Assembly: GCA_003162495.1 (NCBI GenBank)
Contig: PMOF01000085.1
Span: 2,613 to 20,276 of the forward strand
Source: Acidobacteriaceae bacterium
GTDB taxonomy: Bacteria > Acidobacteriota > Terriglobia > Terriglobales > Acidobacteriaceae
Length of the DNA: 17,664 nucleotides
Reading direction: 5' to 3'
A model generated the notes under the pieces. It made no database searches and was not told where the DNA came from. It saw nothing but the letters and a program-made list of their open reading frames with translations. This document shows positions 1 through 7,928 of this stretch, one piece after another (positions within the stretch are counted from its first letter, which is position 1; the number at the start of each line of letters is the position of its first letter). Made by a program: the position numbers and the translations under genes.

Positions 1-1517
1 GTGTCAGCCACCTTGTAGGATGCCCAGCCGTTGATGCGCCCGCCCTTCGCATCCTGTCCGCTTGTGTAGCTGGCCTGGTCGGGCGGGTCATAGGGAATTT
101 CCGATTGATAGAAATAAGTGCGGCCGCCGTTGCCGTTCCACAGCACCTGGTATTGCTGGTGATGTTCCACAAACAGGCCATAGGCGGTCACGCGATTGCC
201 GTTCACCACCAGGCCGTTCGCGCTTGGATTATTAGTCCAGCCCGCGCCCGCTCCATGATCCGCGCGCCAAATCCATGTGTGGTCAATGATCGTATCGTTG
301 CTGTTAACCTCCAGGTTGATCCCCGCGCCGCCAGGGCCCGCGCCGCCAACGCGGAAGAAAATGTCATGCAGTGAAATGGGGTTTTTCGCGTGGCTGGCTT
401 TGCTGCCGGCCGGCCCCACCTGCAGCAGCACAGGCGAGCTGGCTGGCCCCGCGTCAATCAGCAGCCCCGCCAGAATGATCCCGTCTGCGTCCGCAGTGGT
501 CAGCGCGGCCGTGCCGTTCGTAGGGCGCAGCGTGGCAAAGCCGAGGCCCAGCACGACCGTCTTTGGATGGGTCACGCGAATCGGTTCCGCCAGTTCGTAA
601 ATGCCGGGCGTCACAATCAGATTTTTCCCCTTGGCCAACTGCGCATTGATCGTGGCCGCGGTGTCAGTTCCCGCGTGAGCGATATAGAACTTTTCGATGG
701 GGATAGATTCTCCCGGCGTAGATCCGCCGTGCCAGGTGATGCCGGAAAAGTTGGCGACCAGCGAAGGAACGCGGACGCTGTAGTTGCCGCGCGCATCGAC
801 GGTGAGGAACGGCTTTTCGCGGACGATCGGCGTCAGAGCGACCTTGGTATAGGGCGGCGCGGGCCATTCGCCAGCGGGCGCTCTGGGGATGCCGACGAAA
901 ACCATGTTCCAGTTAGCGCCCGTCCATGAAGTCCACTCGCTGTTGCGGGAGATCCATTGCTGCTGTGTGCCGGAGCCGACGTTCCCGTCGATCAGCGAGT
1001 CGGACATCCAGCCGCCGCTGGCCCAGCCGCCCTTCTGGTTGAGCACCAGGTCGCCGACTACGTGCATGCGCCGGAAGGGTACGGCTTGCGAGACGGCCCA
1101 CTGCATCGTGCCTCCGGCGGGCGTAACCGAGAAGCCCTCCGCCGCGCGCCAAAAAGTGCAGGTGGCGTTGTTGCGGGGCAGGCTGGCGTCGGCGTGGACG
1201 TTGCCAATCATGTGCACGCTGTCCGGCGAAGCGCCCAGGCCAATCACTTCGGTGTAGAAACCGACTGGGACATCGACGTGGTATTCACCCGGCAGGAAGA
1301 AAAAAGCGTTGCGCGCCGGGCCAAACTCGCTGTGCTGCTGCACAGCATAAACGGCGTCGATCTGCTGCTGGATCGCGGCCGCGGGCATTGACGGATTGAA
1401 GATGAGCACATTGGCGCCGAAGTCAGGTCGTTTCGGAGCGGCTGTCGCATTCGCGCACGCGCCAGACGCGAGCAGCGACAACAGCACAGTTATTCGAATG
1501 GACACGCGTGAAACCAT
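1..1517 (-). CDS. Secreted GH55-like right-handed beta-helix protein (3' end beyond window)
   Basis: This frame stays open on the minus strand from about 1541 to the left edge, so the protein is at least 505 residues and its C-terminus is missing. It starts with a Sec-type signal peptide (MVSRVSIRITVLLSLLASG, likely cut near ANATA-A). The body has repeated beta-strand and turn texture and phrases such as HTWIWRADHG, GLFVEHHQQYQVLWNGNGG and YFYQSEIPYDPP. I recall these from the GH55-like pectate-lyase-fold proteins often mislabelled 'coagulation factor 5/8 type' or 'adenylyl cyclase' in Streptomyces and Acidobacteriota. An exo-beta-1,3-glucanase role is inferred; catalytic residues were not identified. 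The gene follows the GH30 gene by under 50 bp, so co-transcription is likely. Start is uncertain: ATG at 1517 is used, but an in-frame TTG at 1541 has a better Shine-Dalgarno (AGAGG, 9 nt away). Confidence 0.75.
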   Translation of the reverse strand, partial: MVSRVSIRITVLLSLLASGACANATAAPKRPDFGANVLIFNPSMPAAAIQQQIDAVYAVQQHSEFGPARNAFFFLPGEYHVDVPVGFYTEVIGLGASPDSVHMIGNVHADASLPRNNATCTFWRAAEGFSVTPAGGTMQWAVSQAVPFRRMHVVGDLVLNQKGGWASGGWMSDSLIDGNVGSGTQQQWISRNSEWTSWTGANWNMVFVGIPRAPAGEWPAPPYTKVALTPIVREKPFLTVDARGNYSVRVPSLVANFSGITWHGGSTPGESIPIEKFYIAHAGTDTAATINAQLAKGKNLIVTPGIYELAEPIRVTHPKTVVLGLGFATLRPTNGTAALTTADADGIILAGLLIDAGPASSPVLLQVGPAGSKASHAKNPISLHDIFFRVGGAGPGGAGINLEVNSNDTIIDHTWIWRADHGAGAGWTNNPSANGLVVNGNRVTAYGLFVEHHQQYQVLWNGNGGRTYFYQSEIPYDPPDQASYTSGQDAKGGRINGWASYKVAD

Positions 1518-1564
1518 GACAGCGGCCTGATTCTTAAGCAATGGCTCTCGCCTCTTTTCGACAG

Positions 1565-2974
1565 TTACCAGACATAAGTTCCCACCGACTCGGGCGGCAA
1601 GGTTGTGGCCAGGTTCTTTCCGTGGAAACCGATAGCAAACACTTTTGCGAAGTTACTCGTATTGGCGACCACCAGCACCATCTTGCCGCCGGGAGTCAAA
1701 AAAGCCACATTCGCTAACTGTTCCAGCTCATTCGATCCCACGCGTACTGAGCCAGGCGGCACAAACTTTGAGAAGTGCGCGGCCGCGTAGTAAGCCGCGT
1801 TGAACGTTGCATTGTCGCCATCGAGCGTGATCGCGCCCACGCACCCAGTGCATCCGCCATTATTGGTGTGCGGACCGAACTTCGGGTCGGCTGCAAGATT
1901 CCAAAGCAGTACATTCCGGGCCCAGTTCCTGGCGCCGCCAATCAATACGTGACTCACCGGCTCGGCGATGCTGAGGGTCGCCGCGCCCGGCCGTCCGCCA
2001 ACCGATTGCTCGGTCAGGTACAGATTCTTGTTGGGATAAGCATTGTGCACGTCCGTTAAGGCGCCACTGTCGCCGCCGTATAAGTGAAACGCCGTTCCAG
2101 CCACATATTGATTGGCCTCCGGATCCCTCAAAATTGACAGAGGGTACGAGGTCACATCTGGATTGTGGTCGTATAACTCGATCTCTGTTTTAATTCCGGC
2201 CTTTCTAAATGCGGGTCCAAGATACTTGGCGATGAATGTGTCTTCCTCTTGCGCCAGCACTACCATGCTCGGCGTGTTCTTGGGATTCAGCGGCTCGTTC
2301 TCAACCGTAATGGCATGGATCGTGATGCCCTCGGCCTTCATGCCTTCGATGTACTTTACAAAATACTCGGCAAACGCGCCGTAAGACTCTGGCTTTAGAT
2401 TGCCTCCCTTTGAGTTATCGTTTGTCTTCATCCACGCGGGCGCTGACCAGGGCGAGCCAAGTATCTCGATGCGCGGGTTGATCGCCAGTATTTCTTTCAA
2501 GATTGGAATCACATCGGCGCGATCGGAATCCAGGCTGAACTTCGCCAGCGTGGGGTCGGTTTCGCCTTCCGGCATATCGTCGTATGAAAACACATGGTCA
2601 TTCATATCGGAAGACCCGATACTGACTCTCAGATAACTCACGCCGATGCCGTTCCCATCGGTTGTAAAGAGTTCCTTCAGCAGCGCCGCTCGGCGGGCCG
2701 GCGTCATATGCATGAGCAGCTGCGCGCTGCCGCCCGTCAACGCAAAACCAAAGCCCTCGATGGGCTGGAACTGTTGCATGTCGTTCACATCGATGACGGG
2801 AAGCCGATCGCTCGAATCGGAGAAATGCAAGGGGCCGGCTTGGAGAGCAAGCAATGCGGATCGATCTGGCGTCGTCAACCAGAGCTGTGCGTCCGGTGCG
2901 GATTGAGCTTTCGATGCGAAGGAGAGAACCGAAAACGCTGCGAAAAACAAGGCGAGGGACCGTTTCGAATTCAT
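1565..2974 (-). CDS. Secreted glycoside hydrolase family 30 enzyme (glucosylceramidase/beta-1,6-glucanase type)
   Basis: This is a 469-residue protein of normal GH30 length. Residues 1-25 form a Sec signal peptide (basic MNSKR, then a hydrophobic stretch, cleavage near AQSA). Clan GH-A TIM-barrel hallmarks are present: GFGFALTGGSAQLL (74-87), SYLRVSIGSSD (113-123), ILGSPWSAPAWMK (171-183), the acid/base motif TVENEP with Glu227, and the nucleophile motif YLTEQS with Glu322. The end (residues about 415-469) looks like the usual C-terminal beta-sandwich. The family includes beta-1,6-glucanases, glucosylceramidases and xylanases. The GH55-like neighbour favours beta-glucan, but substrate cannot be read from sequence. 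Two paired cysteines (GGCTGC, about 365-370) could form a disulphide. The Shine-Dalgarno is weak (GAAAG about 6 nt before ATG). It is probably the first gene of a two-gene unit. Confidence 0.93.
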   Translation of the reverse strand: MNSKRSLALFFAAFSVLSFASKAQSAPDAQLWLTTPDRSALLALQAGPLHFSDSSDRLPVIDVNDMQQFQPIEGFGFALTGGSAQLLMHMTPARRAALLKELFTTDGNGIGVSYLRVSIGSSDMNDHVFSYDDMPEGETDPTLAKFSLDSDRADVIPILKEILAINPRIEILGSPWSAPAWMKTNDNSKGGNLKPESYGAFAEYFVKYIEGMKAEGITIHAITVENEPLNPKNTPSMVVLAQEEDTFIAKYLGPAFRKAGIKTEIELYDHNPDVTSYPLSILRDPEANQYVAGTAFHLYGGDSGALTDVHNAYPNKNLYLTEQSVGGRPGAATLSIAEPVSHVLIGGARNWARNVLLWNLAADPKFGPHTNNGGCTGCVGAITLDGDNATFNAAYYAAAHFSKFVPPGSVRVGSNELEQLANVAFLTPGGKMVLVVANTSNFAKVFAIGFHGKNLATTLPPESVGTYVW

Positions 2975-3252
2975 AAGAATCTTTCAAACTGCCTGTCGAG
3001 GCTGTTTCGAATTCCGTGGCCGGGTGCCGGGCCGGTCTCCTAAGATGACCGATGGCTCCAGGGACAAACACGCCGCGTGCCCTGAATCGTCAACGATAAA
3101 AACAGGGCTCCCCCGTGCCTGTCAAGCCGCGTCGCCTGCACCGCAGAAGTGGACACGGTCTGAAGGCTTTCCATGCGGGCCTAAAGGTTCTCTTGGGGAC
3201 GTGCTCGTCGCATGAGACGGGAAAGCCTGCATACGAGAACGGATGCGCAGGC
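2975..3252. other. Intergenic region between diguanylate cyclase gene and GH30 gene
   Basis: About 278 bp with no convincing gene; short open frames here look like chance. It must hold the GH30 promoter if that gene is not read through from upstream. On the minus strand a TTGACG hexamer lies near 3087-3092, but no good -10 element follows at normal spacing. An 8-bp inverted repeat at its right end is listed separately. Confidence 0.5.
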
Positions 3253-3254
3253 TT
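3223..3254 (-). terminator. Candidate hairpin after the diguanylate cyclase stop codon
   Basis: AAGCCTGC at 3223-3230 is perfectly complementary to GCAGGCTT at 3247-3254, overlapping the stop codon of the minus-strand cyclase gene. On the minus strand the stem is followed only by a mixed TTTCCCGTCT, so the T-tract is poor and intrinsic termination may be weak. Confidence 0.4.
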
Positions 3255-4950
3255 ATGCGACAGGATCTTTTGCCGCAAACAACGATGCTTGATTCCGGCC
3301 GAGGCGCTTGGCGCGATAGAGCGCAAGGTCCGCTCTGCGCAGCAGCAGCTCTGCTGCTTCGCCGTCTTCGGGGTAGAAGGCGACACCGATGGAAACGGTG
3401 AAATCGCTGAAGACATTCCCTTCCAGGGGCACACGCAGGTTCTCGACCGCTTTGCGGATGGATTCAACACGTTCACTAGCCGCATCCTGCGTGATATCCG
3501 GGAGGATGATCGTGAATTCCTCGCCTCCGTAGCGGCAGGCGAAGTCCTCGTTACGAATGGTGGACCGAAACATCGCTGCAATGGCCTTGAGGACCGTGTC
3601 TCCCGCACCGTGCCCGTGGGTATCGTTGAAGGTTTTGAAGTGATCGAGATCGAGCATCACCACCGCGAGTGTCTGCTGGCGGCGAGCCGCGCGCGCCAGT
3701 TCGCGTTCCAGGGATATCTGCATGAAGTGGCGGTTGAAGAGGCCGGTCAGCGAATCGCGAATGGATTGGCTCTCAAGCCGGGCGCGGAGATTGAGCGCGG
3801 CGATTGTCATTCCGGTGAGCTGAATGAGATGGCGCAAGCCATCCATACGCTGATTGACCTTCAGGACCACGCGCTCATCCGGGCACTGCATGTAGAGCAT
3901 TCCAATCGCGCTTCCGTGGGCCATGATAGGTTTGCAGAAATAGCGTTCGGGAGAGTCGCCGGCAAAGTGGGTGCAGTGGATTTCCGAGACTCCGGGCTGA
4001 CGCCACCGCGGCTGGCCCGCGCGAAGACCGCAGCAGGCTTCGGGCGGATGGAAATCGACAACCTGGCTCTTGCCGCCGCTTCCTTCCCAGGATGAAACCA
4101 CCTCGACCAGGTGCTGAGAGCTATCGATCATACACAGAGATCCGCTGGTTCCGCGCAGAAGTCGGGAGAAGCCGTTGACCGCGGCTTGATAGACCTGCTG
4201 CACATCGGTGCACAACTGCAGCTCATCGCGGACAGAGGTCATCAGCTCTGTTTCGTGGGCCTGGTCTTCCAGCGCATTCACGCTGTTTGCCAGGCGCTCG
4301 TTGGTCGCTGCTGTTTCTTTGCCGATTCGCTCACGCATGACAGCGTCGCGAAAGAGAAAGAAGAACAGGACCGCGAATGTGAGCAGGGACAACGCAACAA
4401 ACCCCCGCAAGGTTTGAATGGATGCGAACGAGAGTCGCTGTGAATTTGCGGTTCGCTCCCTGAGCAGCCACTGTTCCTGGTCCGTCATTTTGCCGATGAT
4501 TTGCTGGCACGCCTGCACCTGAACATCAGGGATCGGTGACCTGGGGTTGAGATTTGCAGCCATCCGGCCCAATTGTGCGGAGCACGCGGAAAGGCTGCTC
4601 GCGTTCCCAGTCTGATAAGGGTTGTCGGCCACCAGGGTGGCGAGACGATCGGCAGCGGTTTCGAGGGCGCTGGCGCTGGTCCGCACTCTCACCAGCTGGT
4701 CGTCCTGGCCGGTAAGCAAATAGAGGCGGGACCGGTACTCAATGCGTTCGGTCAGCAGGGCGGCGCGCTGCAAGGAGGTGATGACGTCCTGGGTATGCTC
4801 AACCCACGCAGCCGTCGCAATCAATTTTTGAGTGTTGCTGTGTACCCAGGCGCCTTCGATGGCGGTAAACAGCACCGATCCCGTCGCGGCCAGAATGAGC
4901 AAGGCAACAGCGGAATTGGAACGAGTCCAACGTTGTTTCAGAGTGGGCAT
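3253..4950 (-). CDS. Membrane-anchored GAF-GGDEF diguanylate cyclase with CHASE3-like sensor
   Basis: This 565-residue protein should make cyclic di-GMP from two GTP. Order: membrane helix 1 (about 13-32), an extracytoplasmic helical region (about 36-180) resembling CHASE3, helix 2 (182-200), a short linker, a GAF-like domain (about 240-390) and a C-terminal GGDEF domain (about 395-555). The cyclase signature is intact: DLDHFK (434-439), active-site GGEEF (475-479), and the inhibitory product site RNED (466-469) exactly five residues before GGEEF, so catalysis with feedback inhibition is expected. The GAF segment has a Cys/His cluster (C306, C307, C326, H328, C339) of unknown role. No EAL or HD-GYP domain is present. 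The gene is monocistronic by appearance and divergent from the Gfo/Idh/MocA operon. It may tune surface or secretion behaviour, but no direct link to the nearby glycosidases is visible. Confidence 0.93.
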   Translation of the reverse strand: MPTLKQRWTRSNSAVALLILAATGSVLFTAIEGAWVHSNTQKLIATAAWVEHTQDVITSLQRAALLTERIEYRSRLYLLTGQDDQLVRVRTSASALETAADRLATLVADNPYQTGNASSLSACSAQLGRMAANLNPRSPIPDVQVQACQQIIGKMTDQEQWLLRERTANSQRLSFASIQTLRGFVALSLLTFAVLFFFLFRDAVMRERIGKETAATNERLANSVNALEDQAHETELMTSVRDELQLCTDVQQVYQAAVNGFSRLLRGTSGSLCMIDSSQHLVEVVSSWEGSGGKSQVVDFHPPEACCGLRAGQPRWRQPGVSEIHCTHFAGDSPERYFCKPIMAHGSAIGMLYMQCPDERVVLKVNQRMDGLRHLIQLTGMTIAALNLRARLESQSIRDSLTGLFNRHFMQISLERELARAARRQQTLAVVMLDLDHFKTFNDTHGHGAGDTVLKAIAAMFRSTIRNEDFACRYGGEEFTIILPDITQDAASERVESIRKAVENLRVPLEGNVFSDFTVSIGVAFYPEDGEAAELLLRRADLALYRAKRLGRNQASLFAAKDPVA

Positions 4951-4977
4951 CTTCGGCCGCCGCCTTCGTTGGCCCTC

Positions 4978-5005
4978 ATTCTATTGTCGAATTGGTTACT
5001 ATCAC
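4978..5005 (-). promoter_or_regulatory. Candidate promoter of the diguanylate cyclase gene
   Basis: On the minus strand a -10-like TAGAAT (4978-4983) lies 16 bp from a -35-like GTGATA (5000-5005). It would start transcription about 20 nt before the cyclase ATG. The match is 5/6 and 4/6 to sigma-70 consensus; assignment is by eye only. Confidence 0.35.
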
Positions 5006-5041
5006 CATTACAATTCTCTCATACTTTGGTGATCTTTCTCT

Positions 5042-5133
5042 GCATCGTTTGGGTGATGCGGAGCTTTGTCCAAAGGGGGCCGAGCTCCGCATCGAGGGAA
5101 AGAAAATCGCCGAGGGGATTTGCGCAACCCCTT
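5042..5133 (+). promoter_or_regulatory. Hairpin-rich leader before the Gfo/Idh/MocA operon
   Basis: A perfect 11-bp inverted repeat pairs GATGCGGAGCT (5055-5065) with AGCTCCGCATC (5083-5093) around a 17-nt loop. Its left arm could instead pair with GCATC at 5042-5046, giving two mutually exclusive hairpins. A further small stem (AGGGG/CCCCT, about 5113-5132) follows. No T-tract is present, so this is not a classic terminator. I do not recognise a known riboswitch. Confidence 0.4.
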
Positions 5134-5227
5134 CTGTGGCGGCAGTTTGATTCCTTCGGCTGGACCGGTGTTTCTGGACACTGGAAGGTCTGGGGCGAGA
5201 GAATTGCGCTCGCACGGGGAGAGATCT

Positions 5228-6580
5228 TTGAAACTACCTTCAATGACACGGCGGGATTTTGTGCGCCTGGGTGCGGGCGCGGTTGCGGCGGGCGCGGCGG
5301 TCAAGGCGACGCTGCTGGAGCCACCAGTTCTTGCGGCGCAGACGGCAACGGGCGGGACGAGTGGCCGGACGATCCGGTTCGTCTCGATCGGAACCGGCAT
5401 TCGGGGATGCGATCTGCTGCGCGCGGCGCGGCAGGTGCCGACCGGGGTTTGCGTTGGGACGGCCGACCTCTACGACATGCACCAGCAAGCCGGGAAAGAG
5501 GCGTGGGGCGGGGAGATTCCGACCACGCGCGATTACCGGGCGCTGCTCGACCGCAAGGATGTGGACGCGGTGATTGTGGCCGTGCCCGACCACCAGCATC
5601 GCCGCGTGGTGCTGGACGCAGTGGCGGCGGGCAAAGATGTGTATTGCGAAAAGCCGATGAGCCACAACGTGGCCGACGGCCTGGCGATGGTGGAGGCGGT
5701 CGAGGCCGGCAAGCGCATCTTTCAGGCAGGCAGCCAGCGTGTGAGCAATATTGTCTACAAGAAGGCAGCGGAGATTTATGCGTCGGGACGGCTGGGAGAG
5801 GTGCATCTGATCGAAGGCCATTCGGATCGCAACTCGCCGTCGGGCGCGTGGGTTTATCCGATTCCGCCGGATGCGAGCCCGCAGACCATCGACTGGGTGA
5901 CATTCCTGCGCGATGCTCCGCCGCGGCCATTCGATCCGGTGCGCTTCTTCCGCTGGCGCTGCTTCGCCGATTACGGCGAGGGCGTGGCGGGCGACCTCTA
6001 TGTGCATCTGCTCTCGGGAATCCAGTGCGTCACCGGGATCAATGCCATTCCCAATCGGGCCTACTCGACAGGGAGCCTTACGCATTTCAAAGATGGGCGC
6101 GACTATCCCGATCTGCTGGCAACGCTCTACGACTATCCGGGCGTGACGGTGAACCTGCATTGCAACCAGAACAACGAGGCGGGAGAGCCGATCATCTTCT
6201 ACGGGTCGGAAGCCACCATGGTGATCAACGGGAATAACCTGTCGATTACCCCGCAGGATACGAGTCCGAAGCCGGAGGGCTATGCGCTGGACGGCTGGGC
6301 TGCGGCGCCCAAGCAGCTCTATCTGGATGAGTGGCATGCAGCACATCCCGCGCCGGCGCCAAAGCTGGCCGAGGTGGAGACCTATACAGCGCCGCAAGGA
6401 TATAACGACACCGCCGACCACATCGCCAACTTCTTTCGCGCCATTGAGACGCGCGAGCACGTAGTAGAGGATGAGGTTTTTGGAAACCATGCGGCCATCG
6501 CCTGCCACCAGGCCAATTACTCTTACTTTCACCGCACAGTGGCCACATGGGATGCGGGGACAAAGACAATCAAAGGATGA
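5228..6580 (+). CDS. Tat-exported Gfo/Idh/MocA family oxidoreductase
   Basis: This is a 450-residue NAD(P)-dependent sugar dehydrogenase-like protein. It begins with a twin-arginine signal (TRRDFVRLGAG, then an Ala-rich stretch to about residue 38), so it probably works outside the cytoplasm with a pre-bound cofactor, as known for exported members of the family. The Rossmann part starts at about residue 50, with the nucleotide-binding turn IGTGIRG (54-60), and the family hallmark YCEKPMSHN is at 139-147, carrying the conserved Glu-Lys-Pro. The C-terminal part is the usual alpha/beta substrate domain. The substrate is not predictable; a sugar, glycoside or inositol is likely. I chose TTG at 5228 because GGGGAG (5216-5221) sits 6 nt upstream; ATG at 5243 lacks a Shine-Dalgarno but still keeps the Tat motif. 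The next gene begins 28 bp downstream, so they form an operon. Confidence 0.9.
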   Translation: MKLPSMTRRDFVRLGAGAVAAGAAVKATLLEPPVLAAQTATGGTSGRTIRFVSIGTGIRGCDLLRAARQVPTGVCVGTADLYDMHQQAGKEAWGGEIPTTRDYRALLDRKDVDAVIVAVPDHQHRRVVLDAVAAGKDVYCEKPMSHNVADGLAMVEAVEAGKRIFQAGSQRVSNIVYKKAAEIYASGRLGEVHLIEGHSDRNSPSGAWVYPIPPDASPQTIDWVTFLRDAPPRPFDPVRFFRWRCFADYGEGVAGDLYVHLLSGIQCVTGINAIPNRAYSTGSLTHFKDGRDYPDLLATLYDYPGVTVNLHCNQNNEAGEPIIFYGSEATMVINGNNLSITPQDTSPKPEGYALDGWAAAPKQLYLDEWHAAHPAPAPKLAEVETYTAPQGYNDTADHIANFFRAIETREHVVEDEVFGNHAAIACHQANYSYFHRTVATWDAGTKTIKG

Positions 6581-6608
6581 ACAAATGGGTTCAGAGGAGA
6601 ACTAACTG

Positions 6609-7469
6609 ATGAGCTTTGATACGCGCAGGACTTTTCTGAAAGCGTCGAGTGCGGCCGCGGCCGCCACGTGTCTCAGCACCGCACGGTTGAGCGCGGCTCC
6701 GCTCCGTCTGCCCATCGGGCTGCAACTTTACAGCGTGCGCGAACTGCTGCCCAGGGATTTTGACAACACTTTGCGCCAGGTGCGCGCCGCGGGCTACACA
6801 GAAGTAGAGGCGGCGGGCTACTACAACAAAACCGCCGCTGAGTTTAAGAAGTCGATGGACCAGGCCGGCCTGCGCTGCATCAGCACCCACCATCCCATGA
6901 CGCTGCTGCAACCCCATCTCGATGAGTACATCGAATACGGCAAAGCGCTTGGACTCGAGTACATGATTTGCCCCTCCCCTTCGCACCAAGGCCCCGCCGC
7001 CAAGGGGCCGCTCACTCTGGACGACTGGCGATGGACCGCCGGCGAGCTGAATCGCATCGGCGAGAAAGTGAAGGCCGCCGGAATGACCTTCGGCTATCAC
7101 AACCACGGGCCGGAGTTTGGCAGTGAAGGCGGCGTGGTGTTTTACGACGAGCTGCTGCGCCTCACCGATCCCAGGCTGGTGATCTTTGAGATGGATTGCG
7201 GATGGGTCGCCTCTGCCGGGCGCAATCCCGTCGACTATCTGAGCAAAACTCCGCAGCGCTTCCCGCTGCTGCATGTGAAGGACATGGTAAAGGGCGCCAA
7301 TGGCCAGTTCCACTCGACCGTAATGGGCCGCGGCGTGGTCGACTACCGGCCGATTCTGCGCGCGGCCACCGGGATGAAGCACTACTTCATTGAGCAGGAG
7401 GAGTTCGACATGGACACGATAGAAGCCCTCAAGCTCGATGCGGACTACATGAAGAAGCTGGACGTGTAA
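6609..7469 (+). CDS. Tat-exported sugar isomerase/epimerase-like TIM-barrel protein
   Basis: This 286-residue protein belongs to the xylose isomerase-like TIM-barrel (AP endonuclease 2) superfamily. A twin-arginine signal opens it (DTRRTFLKASS, Ala-rich core, cleavage near LSAA at about 30). Barrel strands and likely metal or sugar ligands are visible: IGLQLYSVR (36-44), THHP (93-96), GYHNHGPEF (162-170), FEMDCGW (193-199), LLHVKD (220-225) and the final Glu motif IEQEEFD (261-267). The Shine-Dalgarno is good (GGAGA, about 9 nt before ATG). It is co-transcribed with the exported Gfo/Idh/MocA gene. Family members include isomerases, epimerases and, in recent work on 3-keto-glycoside breakdown, lyase-type enzymes that act after a Gfo/Idh/MocA oxidation. 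That last role is an inference from the pairing. Confidence 0.88.
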   Translation: MSFDTRRTFLKASSAAAAATCLSTARLSAAPLRLPIGLQLYSVRELLPRDFDNTLRQVRAAGYTEVEAAGYYNKTAAEFKKSMDQAGLRCISTHHPMTLLQPHLDEYIEYGKALGLEYMICPSPSHQGPAAKGPLTLDDWRWTAGELNRIGEKVKAAGMTFGYHNHGPEFGSEGGVVFYDELLRLTDPRLVIFEMDCGWVASAGRNPVDYLSKTPQRFPLLHVKDMVKGANGQFHSTVMGRGVVDYRPILRAATGMKHYFIEQEEFDMDTIEALKLDADYMKKLDV

Positions 7470-7491
7470 GGATCGTCACGCGCCCATTCGC

Positions 7492-7509
7492 CAGCGGCGC
7501 CAGCCGCTG
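7492..7509. terminator. Hairpin after the isomerase-like gene
   Basis: CAGCGGC (7492-7498) and GCCGCTG (7503-7509) form a perfect 7-bp stem with a 4-nt loop, 22 bp after the stop codon. No run of T follows, so it may be a weak or Rho-assisted end rather than a true intrinsic terminator. Confidence 0.35.
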
Positions 7510-7530
7510 CATTTCGGTTAGGCTTTCAGT

Positions 7531-7818
7531 ATGAGCGTATTTGACGAGAAGCGGACAGAGCTGGAACGGCACGAGTTCATGATGGGGTTGGAGCGGGGCA
7601 GGCTGGCCGTGGCCCTCGATCTGCTCACGGATTCCTTGATCATGGTGGGCCAGCACGGGGTCTATTGCGCGTCCAGCCGCAACCCGGCCAAGCCGGCGCT
7701 GGATCTGCAAGCTGTGCTGGCAGGGATGGAAGGCGCGAAGGCCCTGATCCAGAGCGTGATGGAGGAGTTGCGGAAAAGCAGAGAACAGGAAAAAGGGAAT
7801 ACCCACCTCAGCGACTAA
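7531..7818 (+). CDS. Small hypothetical protein
   Basis: The frame encodes 95 residues. I do not recognise it. It is charged at both ends (MSVFDEKRTELERHE and MEELRKSREQEKG), with a hydrophobic middle (LAVALDLLTDSLIMVGQ) that looks like amphipathic helices rather than a membrane anchor, since charged residues are close on both sides. Amino-acid balance is normal for a soluble helical protein. No signal peptide or known motif is present. It starts 61 bp after the isomerase-like gene; a hairpin lies between, so it may or may not share that transcript. The Shine-Dalgarno is weak (TTAGG, about 8 nt upstream). An overlapping minus-strand frame is less protein-like. Confidence 0.5.
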   Translation: MSVFDEKRTELERHEFMMGLERGRLAVALDLLTDSLIMVGQHGVYCASSRNPAKPALDLQAVLAGMEGAKALIQSVMEELRKSREQEKGNTHLSD

Positions 7819-7914
7819 GACCTGTCGCTGGGGACCCCGGCAGGGAATAGGGAACAGGCACTTGACGGGGCACTCTTGGGCGGGCGAATGGGTCCGGAAC
7901 AAAGCGAAATGCGG

Positions 7915-7920
7915 TATGCT
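7915..7920 (+). promoter_or_regulatory. Candidate -10 element of the tRNA gene
   Basis: TATGCT lies 8 nt before the first base of tRNA-Arg, a fitting distance for a -10 box with transcription starting just upstream of the mature 5' end. No convincing -35 is present 16-18 bp upstream. Confidence 0.3.
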
Positions 7921-7928
7921 GAAAGAGC

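Noticed and set aside
3115..4095. 326-codon plus-strand frame opposite the diguanylate cyclase gene
   Set aside because: The minus-strand frame has intact GGDEF motifs over the same bases; the plus-strand translation has no recognisable features.
4573..6237. 554-codon plus-strand frame spanning the divergent promoter region
   Set aside because: It runs antisense to one gene and out of frame with the next; the Gly/Arg-rich product is a composition artefact.
5240..6532. 430-codon open frame on the minus strand opposite the Gfo/Idh/MocA gene
   Set aside because: It mirrors a well-supported gene; the translation is His/Arg/Ala-rich without domains. Such antisense frames are common in GC-rich coding DNA.
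7429..7902. 157-codon minus-strand frame over the small hypothetical gene
   Set aside because: It overlaps the end of the isomerase gene antisense and is Pro/His/Cys-rich without structure; the 95-codon plus-strand frame is more protein-like.
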